Assembly: GCF_001050135.1 (NCBI RefSeq)
Contig: NZ_CP012040.1
Location: 4,481,001-4,545,000, forward strand
DNA from: Cyclobacterium amurskyense
GTDB taxonomy: Bacteria; Bacteroidota; Bacteroidia; Cytophagales; Cyclobacteriaceae
Direction of reading: 5' to 3'
Length of the DNA: 64,000 bases
Shown in pieces: positions 19,133 through 28,847 of this stretch (position 1 is the first letter of the stretch; every line of letters starts with the position of its first letter). A program made the translations under genes and the position numbers. Below the pieces are notes generated by a model. That model ran no database searches. It worked only from the letters and a program-made list of their open reading frames with translations, and was not told where the DNA came from.

Positions 19133-22048
19133 TTAATTGGTCTCAGAATTTAAGCCTACCAAATATGCGGTAAGGTTTGAAATATCTGCTTCATTCATTT
19201 TTAAATCAGAAGGTTTCGGCATAATGCTGGTTCCAAATCTTTTCCTTGAAGCAATATCACTGGCTTGTATATTGTAAACTTCATTTTGCAAACCTTCCAA
19301 TACCACAATTGGGCCATCTGCTTGTAAGAAACCATAAGCTACCGTTCCATCTTTTAAGGTGATTAGCCACATTTCATAACCAAATGCTACTCCGGCACTC
19401 GGATTAGTGATGGCATCCAACAGTCCGTTTTGATCAAGCTTGGCACCAATCATGCTCAAATTAGGTCCAATATTTCGGCCTTCCTCACCAATTTGATGGC
19501 AGGTAGCACATTTGCCTAAATAAACCTGCTTTCCTTTGGTTGCATCTCCTTTCAAGGCGGTGATATCTGCCACTGCCAATGGGCTGGATTCAGCAGGGTT
19601 AGAAAAGTAATCTCCGGCCAAAACACGGATGGCTTGCTCTGGATTTTGGAAAATCACCGAACTGATTTCGGATTTCAATTTGTCTGAAAGTCCCTCTTTC
19701 TCTGCCAAACCAATTAACATCATTCCTCCGGTTTTATCTTTTGCCATGGCTTTAGCTGCCTTTATCTTTTCTGCTTCAGGGCTACTTTTGCTCTCAATTA
19801 CGGACTTAAAAGTTAACATCTCCTTTTGGATCTCCGGACTGAGATTGGCCTTCAACTCAGGGATGTCAATGGCGAATTCGTTCCAATCATTGTTTCTTCG
19901 GTACCTCAGCCACCATAAAGCTTGGTCTTTAACATCTGCTATATTTGTGGCCGCAATTTCCTGCATGGCATTTACTGCCTTTTGGTCATTGATAAATCCA
20001 AGGGCCGTGACAGCTTTTTTGCGTTGAGCATCTGATAATTGTTCAGACATGGCCCTGTCTTTTAATCCGCTAATAGCTTGCTTTGGATGTAAACGCCAAG
20101 TGAGGTCTTCAAACCCTGGATTCCAGTCGAGGGGTTCAGCTCCCAATTCCTGATTTAGGGCAGTATAGATCTCTTCTTCCTTTCCTTCCATGGCCAAACC
20201 AAGCGCTTCCACATAATACCGGTCTTCTCCGTCGTGATGGGAAGCCAATTCAATTAAAATAGCTTTAACCTCGTTCATAGGCATGTCCCGCATGGCCACA
20301 GCTACTTCCCTACGCACTGCTGCAGATGGATCTGAGCTTAATTTACTAGCATAAGGTAAGATATCCGTTTTTACCTGCCTTAAAGCCCTGAAAGCAGTTA
20401 ATCGTAAGTCAGGATTGTCTGCTTCCAATTGGTTTTCCACGGCTTGAATGCCTTCACTGCCCATATTAGACAATAGCCAAATGGCTCTAGCCTGATGGTA
20501 AGGGTTTTTATCCTTTAATACTGCTTTTACTTCTTCAACGGCCTGACTGCCTTGTTTTGCCAGTAATGCAAAGCCAGCATTACGCACGTTGACAGCCGGA
20601 TTTTTCAATGCTGCTATTTGTCCTTGGGTAGTGGAAAGGTCGATGGTAGGTTTAGGAAGATTCTTTCCCTTTGGGGTAATGCGGTAAATCCTTCCGTAAC
20701 CGGTGCTATCAATCATTCGGTGGCCACCCACCATTCCATCGTACCAATCGGCAACATAGATTGCCCCATCTGTTCCTACAACAACATCACTTGGACGAAA
20801 CCATTTGGTTTTGTCAGCGTCCGTTGCCCGGCTTTTAGCATCTTCAACCTCTTCTTCTTTTAGAGATGTGATTAAATTATGTCGGTTTAATGCAAATCCA
20901 GCACCGGTAGGCTCTGGTTTGTAAGCCAATATTACATTTCTACCGGCCTCACTTGCGAATAATGTTCCTTGGTATTTTTCACCCAATAAATCACTTTCAT
21001 AAAAAGTAATGCCTGTAGGTGAACCTGATCCCGTATTGTCTCCAAATGGGATTACTCCAGGATCTTCTTGATGCCAATGCGCCATTGCTGTGGTCTGTCC
21101 TGGACGACGGTCTGCCTGCCATTTTCTGGAACCATCAGTATTGAAATACCCCATGTTTCCACCTTCCATCAGCCATGAAACACGAACGCCTTTATTGCCA
21201 TCATCATCATTGTCATTCTGCCACATATTGCCGTAAGAGTCCAAAGCCAATTCGTAAGAATTCCTAAAGTTATGGCCCAAAACTTTAAGGCCGGTGCCAT
21301 CCGGATTGATCCGCATAGCAATGCCGCCAACCCACATTTTGCCATCGTCACTGACCATGCCAGGTTCGTTGTCTATCATATGAGGAGACCCGCCATTGTA
21401 AAGGCTACCTGATCGCAAGGTCCAGCCACTTTTATCCGTTACTATATGAGGTCCGGCATTGCCTGCATTAAAATAATACTTTCCATCAGGTCCTGCCATC
21501 ATAGCGTGCAATCCATGGTCATGGTCAAAACCTCCGAAACCTGTCAAAAACACTTCTTTATTATCTGGCTTGTCATCACCGTCCGAGTCTGTATATATTA
21601 TGACGGAAGGACCACTTGAAACGATCACCTTGTCACCAATTACAGAGATTCCCAAAGGGGCTGTCAGGTCCTTGTCCTGAACAAATACCTTAGAGCTTTC
21701 TGCTACTCCATCTCCATCTTTATCCTCCAGAATTACTACTCTGTCGCCTTCTTCGTGGTGTTTGAATTTTCCCGGATCATTGCGGAACAAACGGTAGTTG
21801 AGTGCTTCTGTGACCCAAATTCTTCCTTTAGCATCCACATCCATGTTGGTAGGATTGAAAAACTGAGGCGATTCGGCCCAAAGGGTAGCCTCTAAATCAT
21901 TGGGTAAATAGAGTTGGGTTTTTTCTGAATAATATTTCTCATCTAGTGAAAACGGTTTTTTCTGCACTTCTTTTTTACAGCTTTGGCTGAGCAAAGCGAT
22001 GCAGAAGATCAGCCCACCAAAAAAAACTTTTTTGATTAGGGTAGGCAT
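19133..22048 (-). CDS. PVC-type haem-binding (CxxCH) dehydrogenase-like lipoprotein
   Basis: About 971 aa from the ATG at 22048, which gives a lipoprotein signal with Cys24 (LLSQSC); a start at 22072 adds 8 residues. The N-terminal part (roughly 40-450) is a sorbosone/glucose-dehydrogenase-like propeller (LPNDLEATLWAESPQFFNPT, VTEALNYRLF, DGAIYVADWYDGMVGGH) with acidic loops such as EDKDGDGVAE. A helical HEAT-like region follows (about 465-780). The C-terminal cytochrome c domain has haem site CATCHQ (Cys about 847) with GRNIGPNLSMIG. Such proteins are abundant in Planctomycetes/Verrucomicrobia and occur in sugar-degrading Bacteroidota; they are thought to be periplasmic sugar dehydrogenases, but activity is unproven. 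It is divergent from the Gfo/Idh/MocA gene. Confidence 0.9.
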   Translation of the reverse strand: MPTLIKKVFFGGLIFCIALLSQSCKKEVQKKPFSLDEKYYSEKTQLYLPNDLEATLWAESPQFFNPTNMDVDAKGRIWVTEALNYRLFRNDPGKFKHHEEGDRVVILEDKDGDGVAESSKVFVQDKDLTAPLGISVIGDKVIVSSGPSVIIYTDSDGDDKPDNKEVFLTGFGGFDHDHGLHAMMAGPDGKYYFNAGNAGPHIVTDKSGWTLRSGSLYNGGSPHMIDNEPGMVSDDGKMWVGGIAMRINPDGTGLKVLGHNFRNSYELALDSYGNMWQNDNDDDGNKGVRVSWLMEGGNMGYFNTDGSRKWQADRRPGQTTAMAHWHQEDPGVIPFGDNTGSGSPTGITFYESDLLGEKYQGTLFASEAGRNVILAYKPEPTGAGFALNRHNLITSLKEEEVEDAKSRATDADKTKWFRPSDVVVGTDGAIYVADWYDGMVGGHRMIDSTGYGRIYRITPKGKNLPKPTIDLSTTQGQIAALKNPAVNVRNAGFALLAKQGSQAVEEVKAVLKDKNPYHQARAIWLLSNMGSEGIQAVENQLEADNPDLRLTAFRALRQVKTDILPYASKLSSDPSAAVRREVAVAMRDMPMNEVKAILIELASHHDGEDRYYVEALGLAMEGKEEEIYTALNQELGAEPLDWNPGFEDLTWRLHPKQAISGLKDRAMSEQLSDAQRKKAVTALGFINDQKAVNAMQEIAATNIADVKDQALWWLRYRRNNDWNEFAIDIPELKANLSPEIQKEMLTFKSVIESKSSPEAEKIKAAKAMAKDKTGGMMLIGLAEKEGLSDKLKSEISSVIFQNPEQAIRVLAGDYFSNPAESSPLAVADITALKGDATKGKQVYLGKCATCHQIGEEGRNIGPNLSMIGAKLDQNGLLDAITNPSAGVAFGYEMWLITLKDGTVAYGFLQADGPIVVLEGLQNEVYNIQASDIASRKRFGTSIMPKPSDLKMNEADISNLTAYLVGLNSETN

Positions 22049-22513
22049 TTGATTTAGAAATGTTTTATGCATTATTATTTTAGATTAGGGGTTATTTGTT
22101 GCTTCTTTTGATGTTTTCTATCGAATAGTTCTGTTTTTACAAAAGGCACTAAATGTATAAAAAAAAGACATCAATCGAAAATTTTGTTTACCTGCAAAAA
22201 AAGTTGTTTAAATTTTTATAAACCTTAAAAATGGGCTTTTACCGAAAAGGTCAATTAAATGATAGAGCAATATTTTTCATTTTTTGCATTAATCTTATGG
22301 TTTGGTTTACAGAAAGTAAGGCCAATAAATTATTTGTTTAATCTCAAAAGTAAATGTTATCGTGGGAAGTGGGAATAGGCTAATATTATACTACTGTTTG
22401 GCCGGTAGATTATGCATAATCACCTATTAGAAGCTAAAAAATCAAGTTTTTATTTTATTAAATTAAAATAAATGATTAATATCCTGCTTATCCATTTCTT
22501 ATACAATTTCAAC
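22049..22513. other. Divergent intergenic region
   Basis: About 465 AT-rich bases between the haem protein gene (-) and the oxidoreductase gene (+). It must contain both promoters. No exact TAnnTTTG box was found on either strand, and no repeat or RNA gene is visible. Confidence 0.5.
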
Positions 22514-23923
22514 ATGACAAAACGAAGAGAGTTTATAAAGAAAGCAACTTTAGGTTCAGCAGGGATTTCCATAGGTGCAATGGCTTTTAGTGCCAAAAGT
22601 TATGGGGCCATTATCGGTTCAAATGAGCGTATTAATTTAGCCCAGATTGGTATCAGAAATCAAGGTACCGTACACATTAATAACTATTGCAGCCTGAAAG
22701 ACAGTCACAATGTGATTTTGAAGGTACTTTGTGATACAGATGAAAATCTTTTTGATGCCAAATCAAAAATAGTAAGCGACAAAACTGGTGTTAAACCAGA
22801 ATTGGAATGGGATTTAAGAAAAGTGTTGGATAACAAGGAAGTAGATGCAGTTTCCATTGCAACGCCAAATCATTGGCATGCCCTGGCTTCAATTTGGGCT
22901 TGTCAGGCTGGGAAACATGTGTATGTAGAAAAACCTGCCTCACATAATATATGGGAAGGAAGGAAAATGATTCAGGCAGCTCAGAAAAGTGGATTGACAG
23001 TGCAGGTTGGATTAACTAACCGTTCTTACAATAACGTAAGAGATGCGATGCAATTTTTGCATGAAGGAGGTATTGGCAAGTTATACATGGCTAGGGTCCT
23101 TACTTATAAATTCAGAAATTCTTATGGTACAGGGGCCAATGGCACACCTCCTGCTGGTTTCCATTACAACCAATGGCTGGGACCAGCTACCTACCGTCCT
23201 TACAATGAGAAGAGAAGTCACTACAATTGGCATTGGTACTGGGATACGGGAAATGGTGACTCTGGCAATACTGGAACCCATCAATTGGATATCGCCCGAT
23301 GGGGACTTCAGAAAAATGAACACCCGGAAACCATCTATTCTATGGGAGGAATTTATGGCTTTAAAAAGGATGATTGTGAAGCTGAAAACTGTACCCCTGG
23401 CACAAGGGTTTATGGAGACGTGAATACTTATGGCCATGACAAATCAGGTCAGGAAACGCCAAATATACAAACTGGCTTGTTTAAATATGCCGATGGAACC
23501 ATGCTTGAATATGAAGCCCGTGGAAGGTATACCAACCATGAAGGAAGTGATGGCAAGGAAGTGGGAAACCTTTTTTATGGAGAAGATGGATGGTTAGAAA
23601 TCAGCGGCAATTCCTGGAGGGCTTTCCATCATCGCGACACAAAACCTTTTGCGAGTTCCAAAGAAGGCGGAGTGGAACAAAAAGCAAGCCTCTTTTCCAA
23701 CTATATTGAAGCAATCCGTTCCGGTGACAATACCATGCTCCAATGTGATATGCGAGAAGGTTTTTATTCGACAGCCTTGCCTTTATTGGCCAATATTTCT
23801 TACCGAGTCAAACGCGAACTAAAGTTTATGGGCGATTATGAGAAGTTTGCTAACGATCCGGAAGCAGATACTTTGCTCTCTAGGGTATACAGAGAACCCT
23901 TTGCTGTTCCCAATGAAATTTAG
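22514..23923 (+). CDS. TAT-exported Gfo/Idh/MocA family oxidoreductase
   Basis: About 469 aa from the ATG at 22514; an in-frame ATG at 22472 would only add an unlikely extension before the twin-arginine signal (KRREFIKKATLG). The Rossmann N-terminus includes INLAQIGIRNQG, a diverged GxGxxG motif. The family motif EKPASHN follows VSIATPNHWHALASIWACQAGKHVY. The C-terminal sheet domain carries GNTGTHQLDIARWGL, whose histidine and aspartate are probably catalytic. Members oxidise or epimerise sugars with tightly bound NAD(P), which fits folded export by TAT. Neighbours are the divergent haem protein and a sulfatase, suggesting periplasmic sugar processing. The exact substrate is unknown. Confidence 0.92.
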   Translation: MTKRREFIKKATLGSAGISIGAMAFSAKSYGAIIGSNERINLAQIGIRNQGTVHINNYCSLKDSHNVILKVLCDTDENLFDAKSKIVSDKTGVKPELEWDLRKVLDNKEVDAVSIATPNHWHALASIWACQAGKHVYVEKPASHNIWEGRKMIQAAQKSGLTVQVGLTNRSYNNVRDAMQFLHEGGIGKLYMARVLTYKFRNSYGTGANGTPPAGFHYNQWLGPATYRPYNEKRSHYNWHWYWDTGNGDSGNTGTHQLDIARWGLQKNEHPETIYSMGGIYGFKKDDCEAENCTPGTRVYGDVNTYGHDKSGQETPNIQTGLFKYADGTMLEYEARGRYTNHEGSDGKEVGNLFYGEDGWLEISGNSWRAFHHRDTKPFASSKEGGVEQKASLFSNYIEAIRSGDNTMLQCDMREGFYSTALPLLANISYRVKRELKFMGDYEKFANDPEADTLLSRVYREPFAVPNEI

Positions 23924-23969
23924 TAGGAAGTAAATTCCCTAATCAAATTCAATGATGGAGAAAGGTTAT

Positions 23970-24012
23970 GGAAAATTGCCCTTGTGCTTTATAACCACGA
24001 GGGCAATTTTCC
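23970..24012 (+). terminator. Hairpin terminator after oxidoreductase
   Basis: GGAAAATTGCCCTTGTG (23970-23986) and CACGAGGGCAATTTTCC (23996-24012) form a 17-bp stem with one T-G pair and a 9-nt loop. The 3' arm contains TTTT but no strong T tract follows. It lies 47 bp after the stop codon. Confidence 0.75.
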
Positions 24013-24222
24013 TACTACAATAATTCGCTCATTGGATTTAAGTAAGCTAATGAAATGATTGCTGTTAGGTCTGTTTTAGCCATGGTAAAATACTTTTCTT
24101 GTTTTCTTTCTTTAGGGCTTACTTAAAATAGTACAGCTTAATTTCTCCTTTACTTTGCGAGAATACTTTGAACCTTTCTATATGTCATTCTTCCAGCCAT
24201 TTAATAAATTCCTCCGATTGCC

Positions 24223-25701
24223 ATGTTGAAAAGACAGATTATCTTCATTCTACTTATTAGTGGGTTATTCCTTGAATCTCATGGACAATCGACAAATAAA
24301 CCTTTGCATCAACCGAATATACTTTTCCTAATGGTTGATGATTTAAGGCCGGAATTGGGATGCTATGATCAAGCACATATAAAATCTCCCAATATAGACA
24401 GGCTGGCACGAATGGGGCAGTTGTTTACACAAGCCTATGTCAACTATCCAGTTTGTGGGCCAAGCAGGGCCATTCTCCTTTCAGGTTTATATGGAAGTCC
24501 CAATCGCTTCAATGGTTGGAACTGTTCCCAGGACCAAGATGTACCAGGATTGGTAAGCTTACCCATGCATTTCAAAAACAACAATTATACGACTGTTTCA
24601 CTTGGAAAGGTTTACAATAACTTCGAGGATGGGAAAGGCAGTTGGACTGAAGTATGGCGGCCTGCCATGACCACAACAGCATGGGATTACCAATCAGAGG
24701 AAGGGATAAGTATTTTTAAAAGGCTGAATGAAGACAGGCAATACAATACCCAAGCCAGAAACAATCAAAATTTACCAAACAGGGGGCCGGCCTTTGAAAA
24801 TCCGGAAGTGCAAGATGTAGTTTATGAAGATGGGAGAATAGCCAGCAGGGCAATGGAAAAACTGCAGGAGTTTAAAGGCTCTGGAGAAGCATTTTTTATG
24901 GCTGTAGGTTTTAAAAAGCCTCACTTACCTTTTAATGCCCCCAAAAGGTATTGGGACCTTTATGATAGGGAAGAGATTGAATTGCCGGATAATTTTTATT
25001 CTCCTAAAAACGCACCAAAAGAATCCCTTCATAGCTACAGTGAACTTAGGGCCTATTCCAATATTCCCAATGAGGGCCCATTTTCGGAGGAACTTTCCAA
25101 AGCGCTTATCCATGGATATTATGCAAGTGTGAGCTATGTTGATTCCCAGGTGGGTAGGGTTTTGGATGAATTGGAAAATCTTGGACTAGATGAAAGTACC
25201 ATAGTGGTGCTTTGGGGAGACCATGGATGGCAATTGGGAGAACATGCGCTTTGGTGCAAACACGCTAATTTTAATACTTCTATACGGATACCTCTTATTT
25301 TAAAAATACCAGGGAAATCAGCCAATATAAAACAGGAAGCATTGGTGGAAACCGTGGATTTATATCCCACGCTTTGTGACTTGGCAGGTATCAACTCACC
25401 GCTTCACGTGCAAGGAAAAAGCTTCGTAAAACTTTTAGACGATCCTAAGGCCGAAGGGAAAAATGCCATATACAGTAGGTCAAACCTTGGAGGTGAAACA
25501 GTCCTCACCAAAACACATGCCTACACTGAGTTTTATGACAGTAAGGGTACGCTAAAATCAAAAATGTTATTTGATTTAGCCAATGATCCTGATGAAAATG
25601 AAAACACAGTCGATAAGCCCCAAAACAAAGCCATTGTCGCCCAAATGTCTGAGTTGTTAAAAAATCACATGGTTAATAGGAATAGCATCCCATTGCCTTA
25701 A
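24223..25701 (+). CDS. Exported sulfatase, iduronate-2-sulfatase-like
   Basis: A 492-aa arylsulfatase-superfamily enzyme with a Sec signal peptide (1-22, ending SHGQ). The metal site begins with LMVDDLRPELGCYD (Asp39, Asp40). The active-site motif VCGPSRAILLSG (Cys78-Gly-Pro-Ser-Arg) is the C-x-P-x-R signature whose cysteine becomes formylglycine; no maturase gene is in this window. The second metal site is in LWGDHGWQLGEH. Architecture and GKSF plus LVETVDLYPTLCDLAG match iduronate-2-sulfatase-like (S1_7-type) enzymes of marine and gut Bacteroidota, though the exact subfamily needs an alignment. It probably removes sulfate esters from a glycan in the periplasm. The next gene, a ceramidase-fold hydrolase, starts 95 bp downstream on the same strand. 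Confidence 0.92.
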   Translation: MLKRQIIFILLISGLFLESHGQSTNKPLHQPNILFLMVDDLRPELGCYDQAHIKSPNIDRLARMGQLFTQAYVNYPVCGPSRAILLSGLYGSPNRFNGWNCSQDQDVPGLVSLPMHFKNNNYTTVSLGKVYNNFEDGKGSWTEVWRPAMTTTAWDYQSEEGISIFKRLNEDRQYNTQARNNQNLPNRGPAFENPEVQDVVYEDGRIASRAMEKLQEFKGSGEAFFMAVGFKKPHLPFNAPKRYWDLYDREEIELPDNFYSPKNAPKESLHSYSELRAYSNIPNEGPFSEELSKALIHGYYASVSYVDSQVGRVLDELENLGLDESTIVVLWGDHGWQLGEHALWCKHANFNTSIRIPLILKIPGKSANIKQEALVETVDLYPTLCDLAGINSPLHVQGKSFVKLLDDPKAEGKNAIYSRSNLGGETVLTKTHAYTEFYDSKGTLKSKMLFDLANDPDENENTVDKPQNKAIVAQMSELLKNHMVNRNSIPLP

Positions 25702-25796
25702 AGGCCTAAAAAAATGAATTATTGCCATGTTATTGACCATACTGACCACCAGGTAGTTTTGGAAGAAATGAAACTTAATCTAAAAAACCATTAATT

Positions 25797-27188
25797 ATGA
25801 TTAGAATCACTGTATTGTTTATGGCCCTTTGGACCATGGCTTTTTATAATCCAATACCTACACAAGCACAATCTGAAGGACTTAAAATTGGCGCTGCCAC
25901 CAAAATGATCACTCCCGAATTGGGCAGTTGGGTGCAAGGAGCAGGGGTACCTAGAAAGGCCACTGAAGTCAGAGATGATCTTGAAGCCAATGGACTTTAT
26001 TTTTCAAAAGGTGATTTTCAATTGCTTATGGTGAGTTGTGATTTTGCCGGAATTGAGCCTGACCTCAATGTGCGATTACGCGAAGCCATGGGAGTTGCAA
26101 CTGGGATTTTGCCAAGAAATATCCTGATTTCCTCTACCCATACCCATGGAGGTCCGTCTTTGTTGAAAACCAATTACCTGATGCCTTTGGATACAGCCTA
26201 TATGGAAGATTTAGTGCCATGGATGGTAGCATTGGCCAAAGAAGCCGTTGAGGCAGCACAACCGGGAAAAATTGGATGGGCGGAAGGTGAGGTTCAAATT
26301 GGATACAACCGCCGGTTGACTTGGGCAGATGGTAGCCATTCCATGCACGGTGATGCAACTAGACCTGATTTTGCTGGCTTAGAAGGTCCTGATGATCCCC
26401 AACACCTGGCCATGTTTGCCGCTGATTTAAAGGGTAACCTTATTTCGGTAATGTACCATAACACTACGCATCCAACAATTTTTTATGCAGATGGTGTGTT
26501 CTCTGCTGATTTCCCTGGAGAGGTTAGAAAGACCTTTCGAAAGGAATTTAAGCAAAACCTTCCTGTGCTATTTTTAAATGGAGCACAAGGAGACATCAGC
26601 ATGGACAATATGCTGGATAGAAAATCGGAATCCGATGAGGAGAAGATAAAGAAAATCACTGATTTGGTGGTAAAAGAGACAATGAGACTTTACAAAAATA
26701 TTGAATACCAAACGGACCCAAAATTGGAACATCAGTACCATGATTTGAAGGTAAGTGTCAGGTTACCAGAAACTGGAACCCTGATCAGGTCTAAAGAAAT
26801 TTTGAAGAGAATCGATAATGGGGAAAATATCCGAGGTATGGAAATGATCATGGCATTTGGCTCGGTGCACCTACAAGAAACATTTGGTGAGAATCCTTTT
26901 GACATTTTACCTGTGCACGCCATCAGGATTGGGGATTTGGCCATGGTTACCCAGCCTTGTGAATTGTTTAGTCAGTTTGGCTTGGATATCAAAAGGAGAA
27001 GCCCTGGCAAAAGTACCATCGTAGTGGGAATGACGGATGGCTACAATGGTTATTGCCCTACCATTTATGGGCTTCTAGGAGGTGGATATTCCGGATCACC
27101 TATAAGTTGGACCAGATTAGAACCTGAGGCTGGGTACAAAATTGTAGAAACCTCTGCAGTATTACTCAACAAGGTTTGGTCAAAATAA
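25797..27188 (+). CDS. Neutral/alkaline ceramidase N-terminal-domain hydrolase (paralogue F)
   Basis: A 463-aa exported protein with a signal peptide (1-25) followed by LKIGAATKMITPELGSW, the standard family start. The zinc motif SSTHTHGGP (His115, His117), the aligned second ligand region NTTHP followed by ADGVFSADFPG, and the nucleophile loop NGAQGDIS (Ser268) match neutral ceramidase. It therefore keeps the canonical residues better than the tandem paralogues at 43954-50233. It lacks the C-terminal immunoglobulin-like domain of true ceramidases. The family hydrolyses N-acyl bonds in characterised members, but these short environmental forms are uncharacterised. The neighbouring sulfatase suggests joint action on a sulfated conjugate. 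Confidence 0.88.
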   Translation: MIRITVLFMALWTMAFYNPIPTQAQSEGLKIGAATKMITPELGSWVQGAGVPRKATEVRDDLEANGLYFSKGDFQLLMVSCDFAGIEPDLNVRLREAMGVATGILPRNILISSTHTHGGPSLLKTNYLMPLDTAYMEDLVPWMVALAKEAVEAAQPGKIGWAEGEVQIGYNRRLTWADGSHSMHGDATRPDFAGLEGPDDPQHLAMFAADLKGNLISVMYHNTTHPTIFYADGVFSADFPGEVRKTFRKEFKQNLPVLFLNGAQGDISMDNMLDRKSESDEEKIKKITDLVVKETMRLYKNIEYQTDPKLEHQYHDLKVSVRLPETGTLIRSKEILKRIDNGENIRGMEMIMAFGSVHLQETFGENPFDILPVHAIRIGDLAMVTQPCELFSQFGLDIKRRSPGKSTIVVGMTDGYNGYCPTIYGLLGGGYSGSPISWTRLEPEAGYKIVETSAVLLNKVWSK

Positions 27189-27261
27189 AAAAAGGTCGAA
27201 TTGGAGCTAAATTTGTAAAGGTTAAGTTTAGCTTTAGTTCTAGTATTTTGGTTCTTTTCAA

Positions 27262-27471
27262 CCCGGATTATGTAATAGAATTTCTCCGCCCTGAAGATAG
27301 TCAGGGGTGATAGCCTGTCCCGTGTTTACGGGAAGTGTTGCAATCGCAAGAAAATCAGGCTGTTTGGAGATTTTAGCATAGCACCGCTATGGTGAAATTG
27401 AAAACAGCAACGAAGTGGCTGATTTTAAAGCGATTTCAGCACGTAATAGATTGTCTATTGCATATTTCGGG
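27262..27471 (+). repeat. MITE-like dispersed element, copy 3
   Basis: 210 bp with left end CCCGGATTATGTAATAGA and right end TCTATTGCATATTTCGGG (15 of 18 inverted matches). It is flanked by identical TTCAA on both sides (27257-27261 and 27472-27476), the clearest sign of a 5-bp target duplication. It lies in the 505-bp gap between the ceramidase-fold gene and the metallopeptidase; a weak hairpin AGCTAAA/TTTAGCT (27205-27233) precedes it and may terminate the upstream transcript. Confidence 0.92.
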
Positions 27472-27693
27472 TTCAATCCTAGAAGATCCTGGGGTATGAA
27501 TCGAAGGCTATAAGGGTATTTCTTTGGGCTGACTCCATTCTAAATTAGAAAAGGCATTGAATATTTGGCGTAAAAAAAAAATCGATCGGCTTTTTGCTTT
27601 CTGTTAGTTTTTATGAAGGGGGATTTTATTCGGTATCAATTACTTGAGGTGTTTTTATCGCTGAAATTCCTTACATTTCCTAAAACATTAACC

Positions 27694-28767
27694 ATGAAAC
27701 TTTTCCAATGTGGCCATTGCCGGCAGCTGACATTTTTTGAAAATACCCATTGTAGCCATTGTCAGTCCTCATTGGGTTTTGATCCAATTAGTTTGGACTT
27801 GCTAGCACTTAAAGAATCCAATGGCCATTTTACCACAAAGGATGAAGCCAAAGTTGCCTTTCGCTTTTGCGAAAACAATAAGCTAGACGCCTGCAACTGG
27901 TTGATACCCCATGCGTCCAATGATCGATTTTGCAGGGCTTGTTCGCTAAATAGGGTTATACCGGATTTGGTTAATTCTGCTTATAAGAAAAGGTGGATAA
28001 AAATCGAACAAGCCAAACACAGATTGGTATATGCCTTATTGCGTTGGAATCTTCCCTTTTTTCCGTGGGAAGAATCTTCAGGGAAAGGACTGGGTTTTGA
28101 GTTTAAAGCCAGTCAACAGCAGGAAAATGTGTTGACTGGTCATGCTTCCGGTATTATTACCATGAACATCGCAGAGGCTGACGATGTAGAACGTGCCATG
28201 GCTAGAAAACAAATGGACGAAGTTTACAGGACTGTTTTGGGGCATTTCAGACATGAAATCGGTCATTATTATTGGGAGGTATTGATCGCAGAAACGGACT
28301 GGCTGGAAAAATTCCGGTCTATTTTTGGAGACGAAAGCATATCCTACTCCGATGCGTTGGATACACATTACAGTAAGGGGGCACCAGACAACTGGCAGGA
28401 GAACTTTATTTCTGCGTATGCCAGTGCACACCCATGGGAAGATTGGGCAGAGTCTTGGGCACATTACCTGCACATGGTGGACACGCTGGAGACTGCTAAT
28501 GCTTTTGGCTTGTCCATAAACCCCAAACTAACGGGGATGCATGATATTGTTTCCACTCAATTTTCGGAGGATGCTTACGGTTATATTGATTTCTCAATGC
28601 TCCTCAATCAATGGACTTCATTGTCTTTGGCCTTAAACAGCTTGAATAGGAGCATGGGCCTTCCAGATCCATATCCTTTTGTCATTTCATCCCCAGTTAG
28701 CAAAAAGCTTGCATTTATTCATGAACTTATCCATAGCTTGGATTTGGATACTCAACAAAATGCTTAA
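27694..28767 (+). CDS. Zinc-ribbon metallopeptidase (DUF2248/Peptidase_Mx type)
   Basis: About 357 aa. The frame is open from 27613, but the ATG at 27694 begins directly with the zinc ribbon (MKLFQCGHC...CSHCQSSLGF, cysteines 6, 9, 20, 23), as in the family. The C-terminal putative metallopeptidase domain has RHEIGHYYW (HEIGH at 187-191, Glu188 catalytic) and a third-ligand region around HPWEDWAESWAHYLHMVDTLETA. A further cysteine cluster (CENNKLDACNW, CRACSLNR) lies between the ribbon and the protease domain. No signal peptide is seen, so it is cytoplasmic. Function is unknown; the family is widespread in Bacteroidota and Proteobacteria. It appears unrelated to the surrounding glycan genes. 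Confidence 0.88.
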   Translation: MKLFQCGHCRQLTFFENTHCSHCQSSLGFDPISLDLLALKESNGHFTTKDEAKVAFRFCENNKLDACNWLIPHASNDRFCRACSLNRVIPDLVNSAYKKRWIKIEQAKHRLVYALLRWNLPFFPWEESSGKGLGFEFKASQQQENVLTGHASGIITMNIAEADDVERAMARKQMDEVYRTVLGHFRHEIGHYYWEVLIAETDWLEKFRSIFGDESISYSDALDTHYSKGAPDNWQENFISAYASAHPWEDWAESWAHYLHMVDTLETANAFGLSINPKLTGMHDIVSTQFSEDAYGYIDFSMLLNQWTSLSLALNSLNRSMGLPDPYPFVISSPVSKKLAFIHELIHSLDLDTQQNA

Positions 28768-28781
28768 GCCATTTTTCCCTT

Positions 28782-28827
28782 CATTGGTGCCAGAAATAGG
28801 CGATTCTACCTATTTCTGGCACCAATG
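28782..28827. terminator. Hairpin between convergent genes
   Basis: CATTGGTGCCAGAAATAGG (28782-28800) and its exact complement CCTATTTCTGGCACCAATG (28809-28827) form a 19-bp perfect stem with an 8-nt loop. It sits between convergent genes 15-20 bp from each stop, so it likely ends both transcripts, although no T tract follows on either strand. Confidence 0.75.
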
Positions 28828-28847
28828 TGGCGAAACCTAATGTTAAT

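Noticed and set aside
24153..24175. Promoter for the sulfatase at the TTTG...TACTTTG stretch.
   Set aside because: The box is one base short of TAnnTTTG and the spacing to the upstream TTTG is too small.
27205..27233. Hairpin AGCTAAA/TTTAGCT after ceramidase-fold paralogue F as a terminator.
   Set aside because: Seven-pair AT-rich stem with no T tract; mentioned only with the repeat entry.
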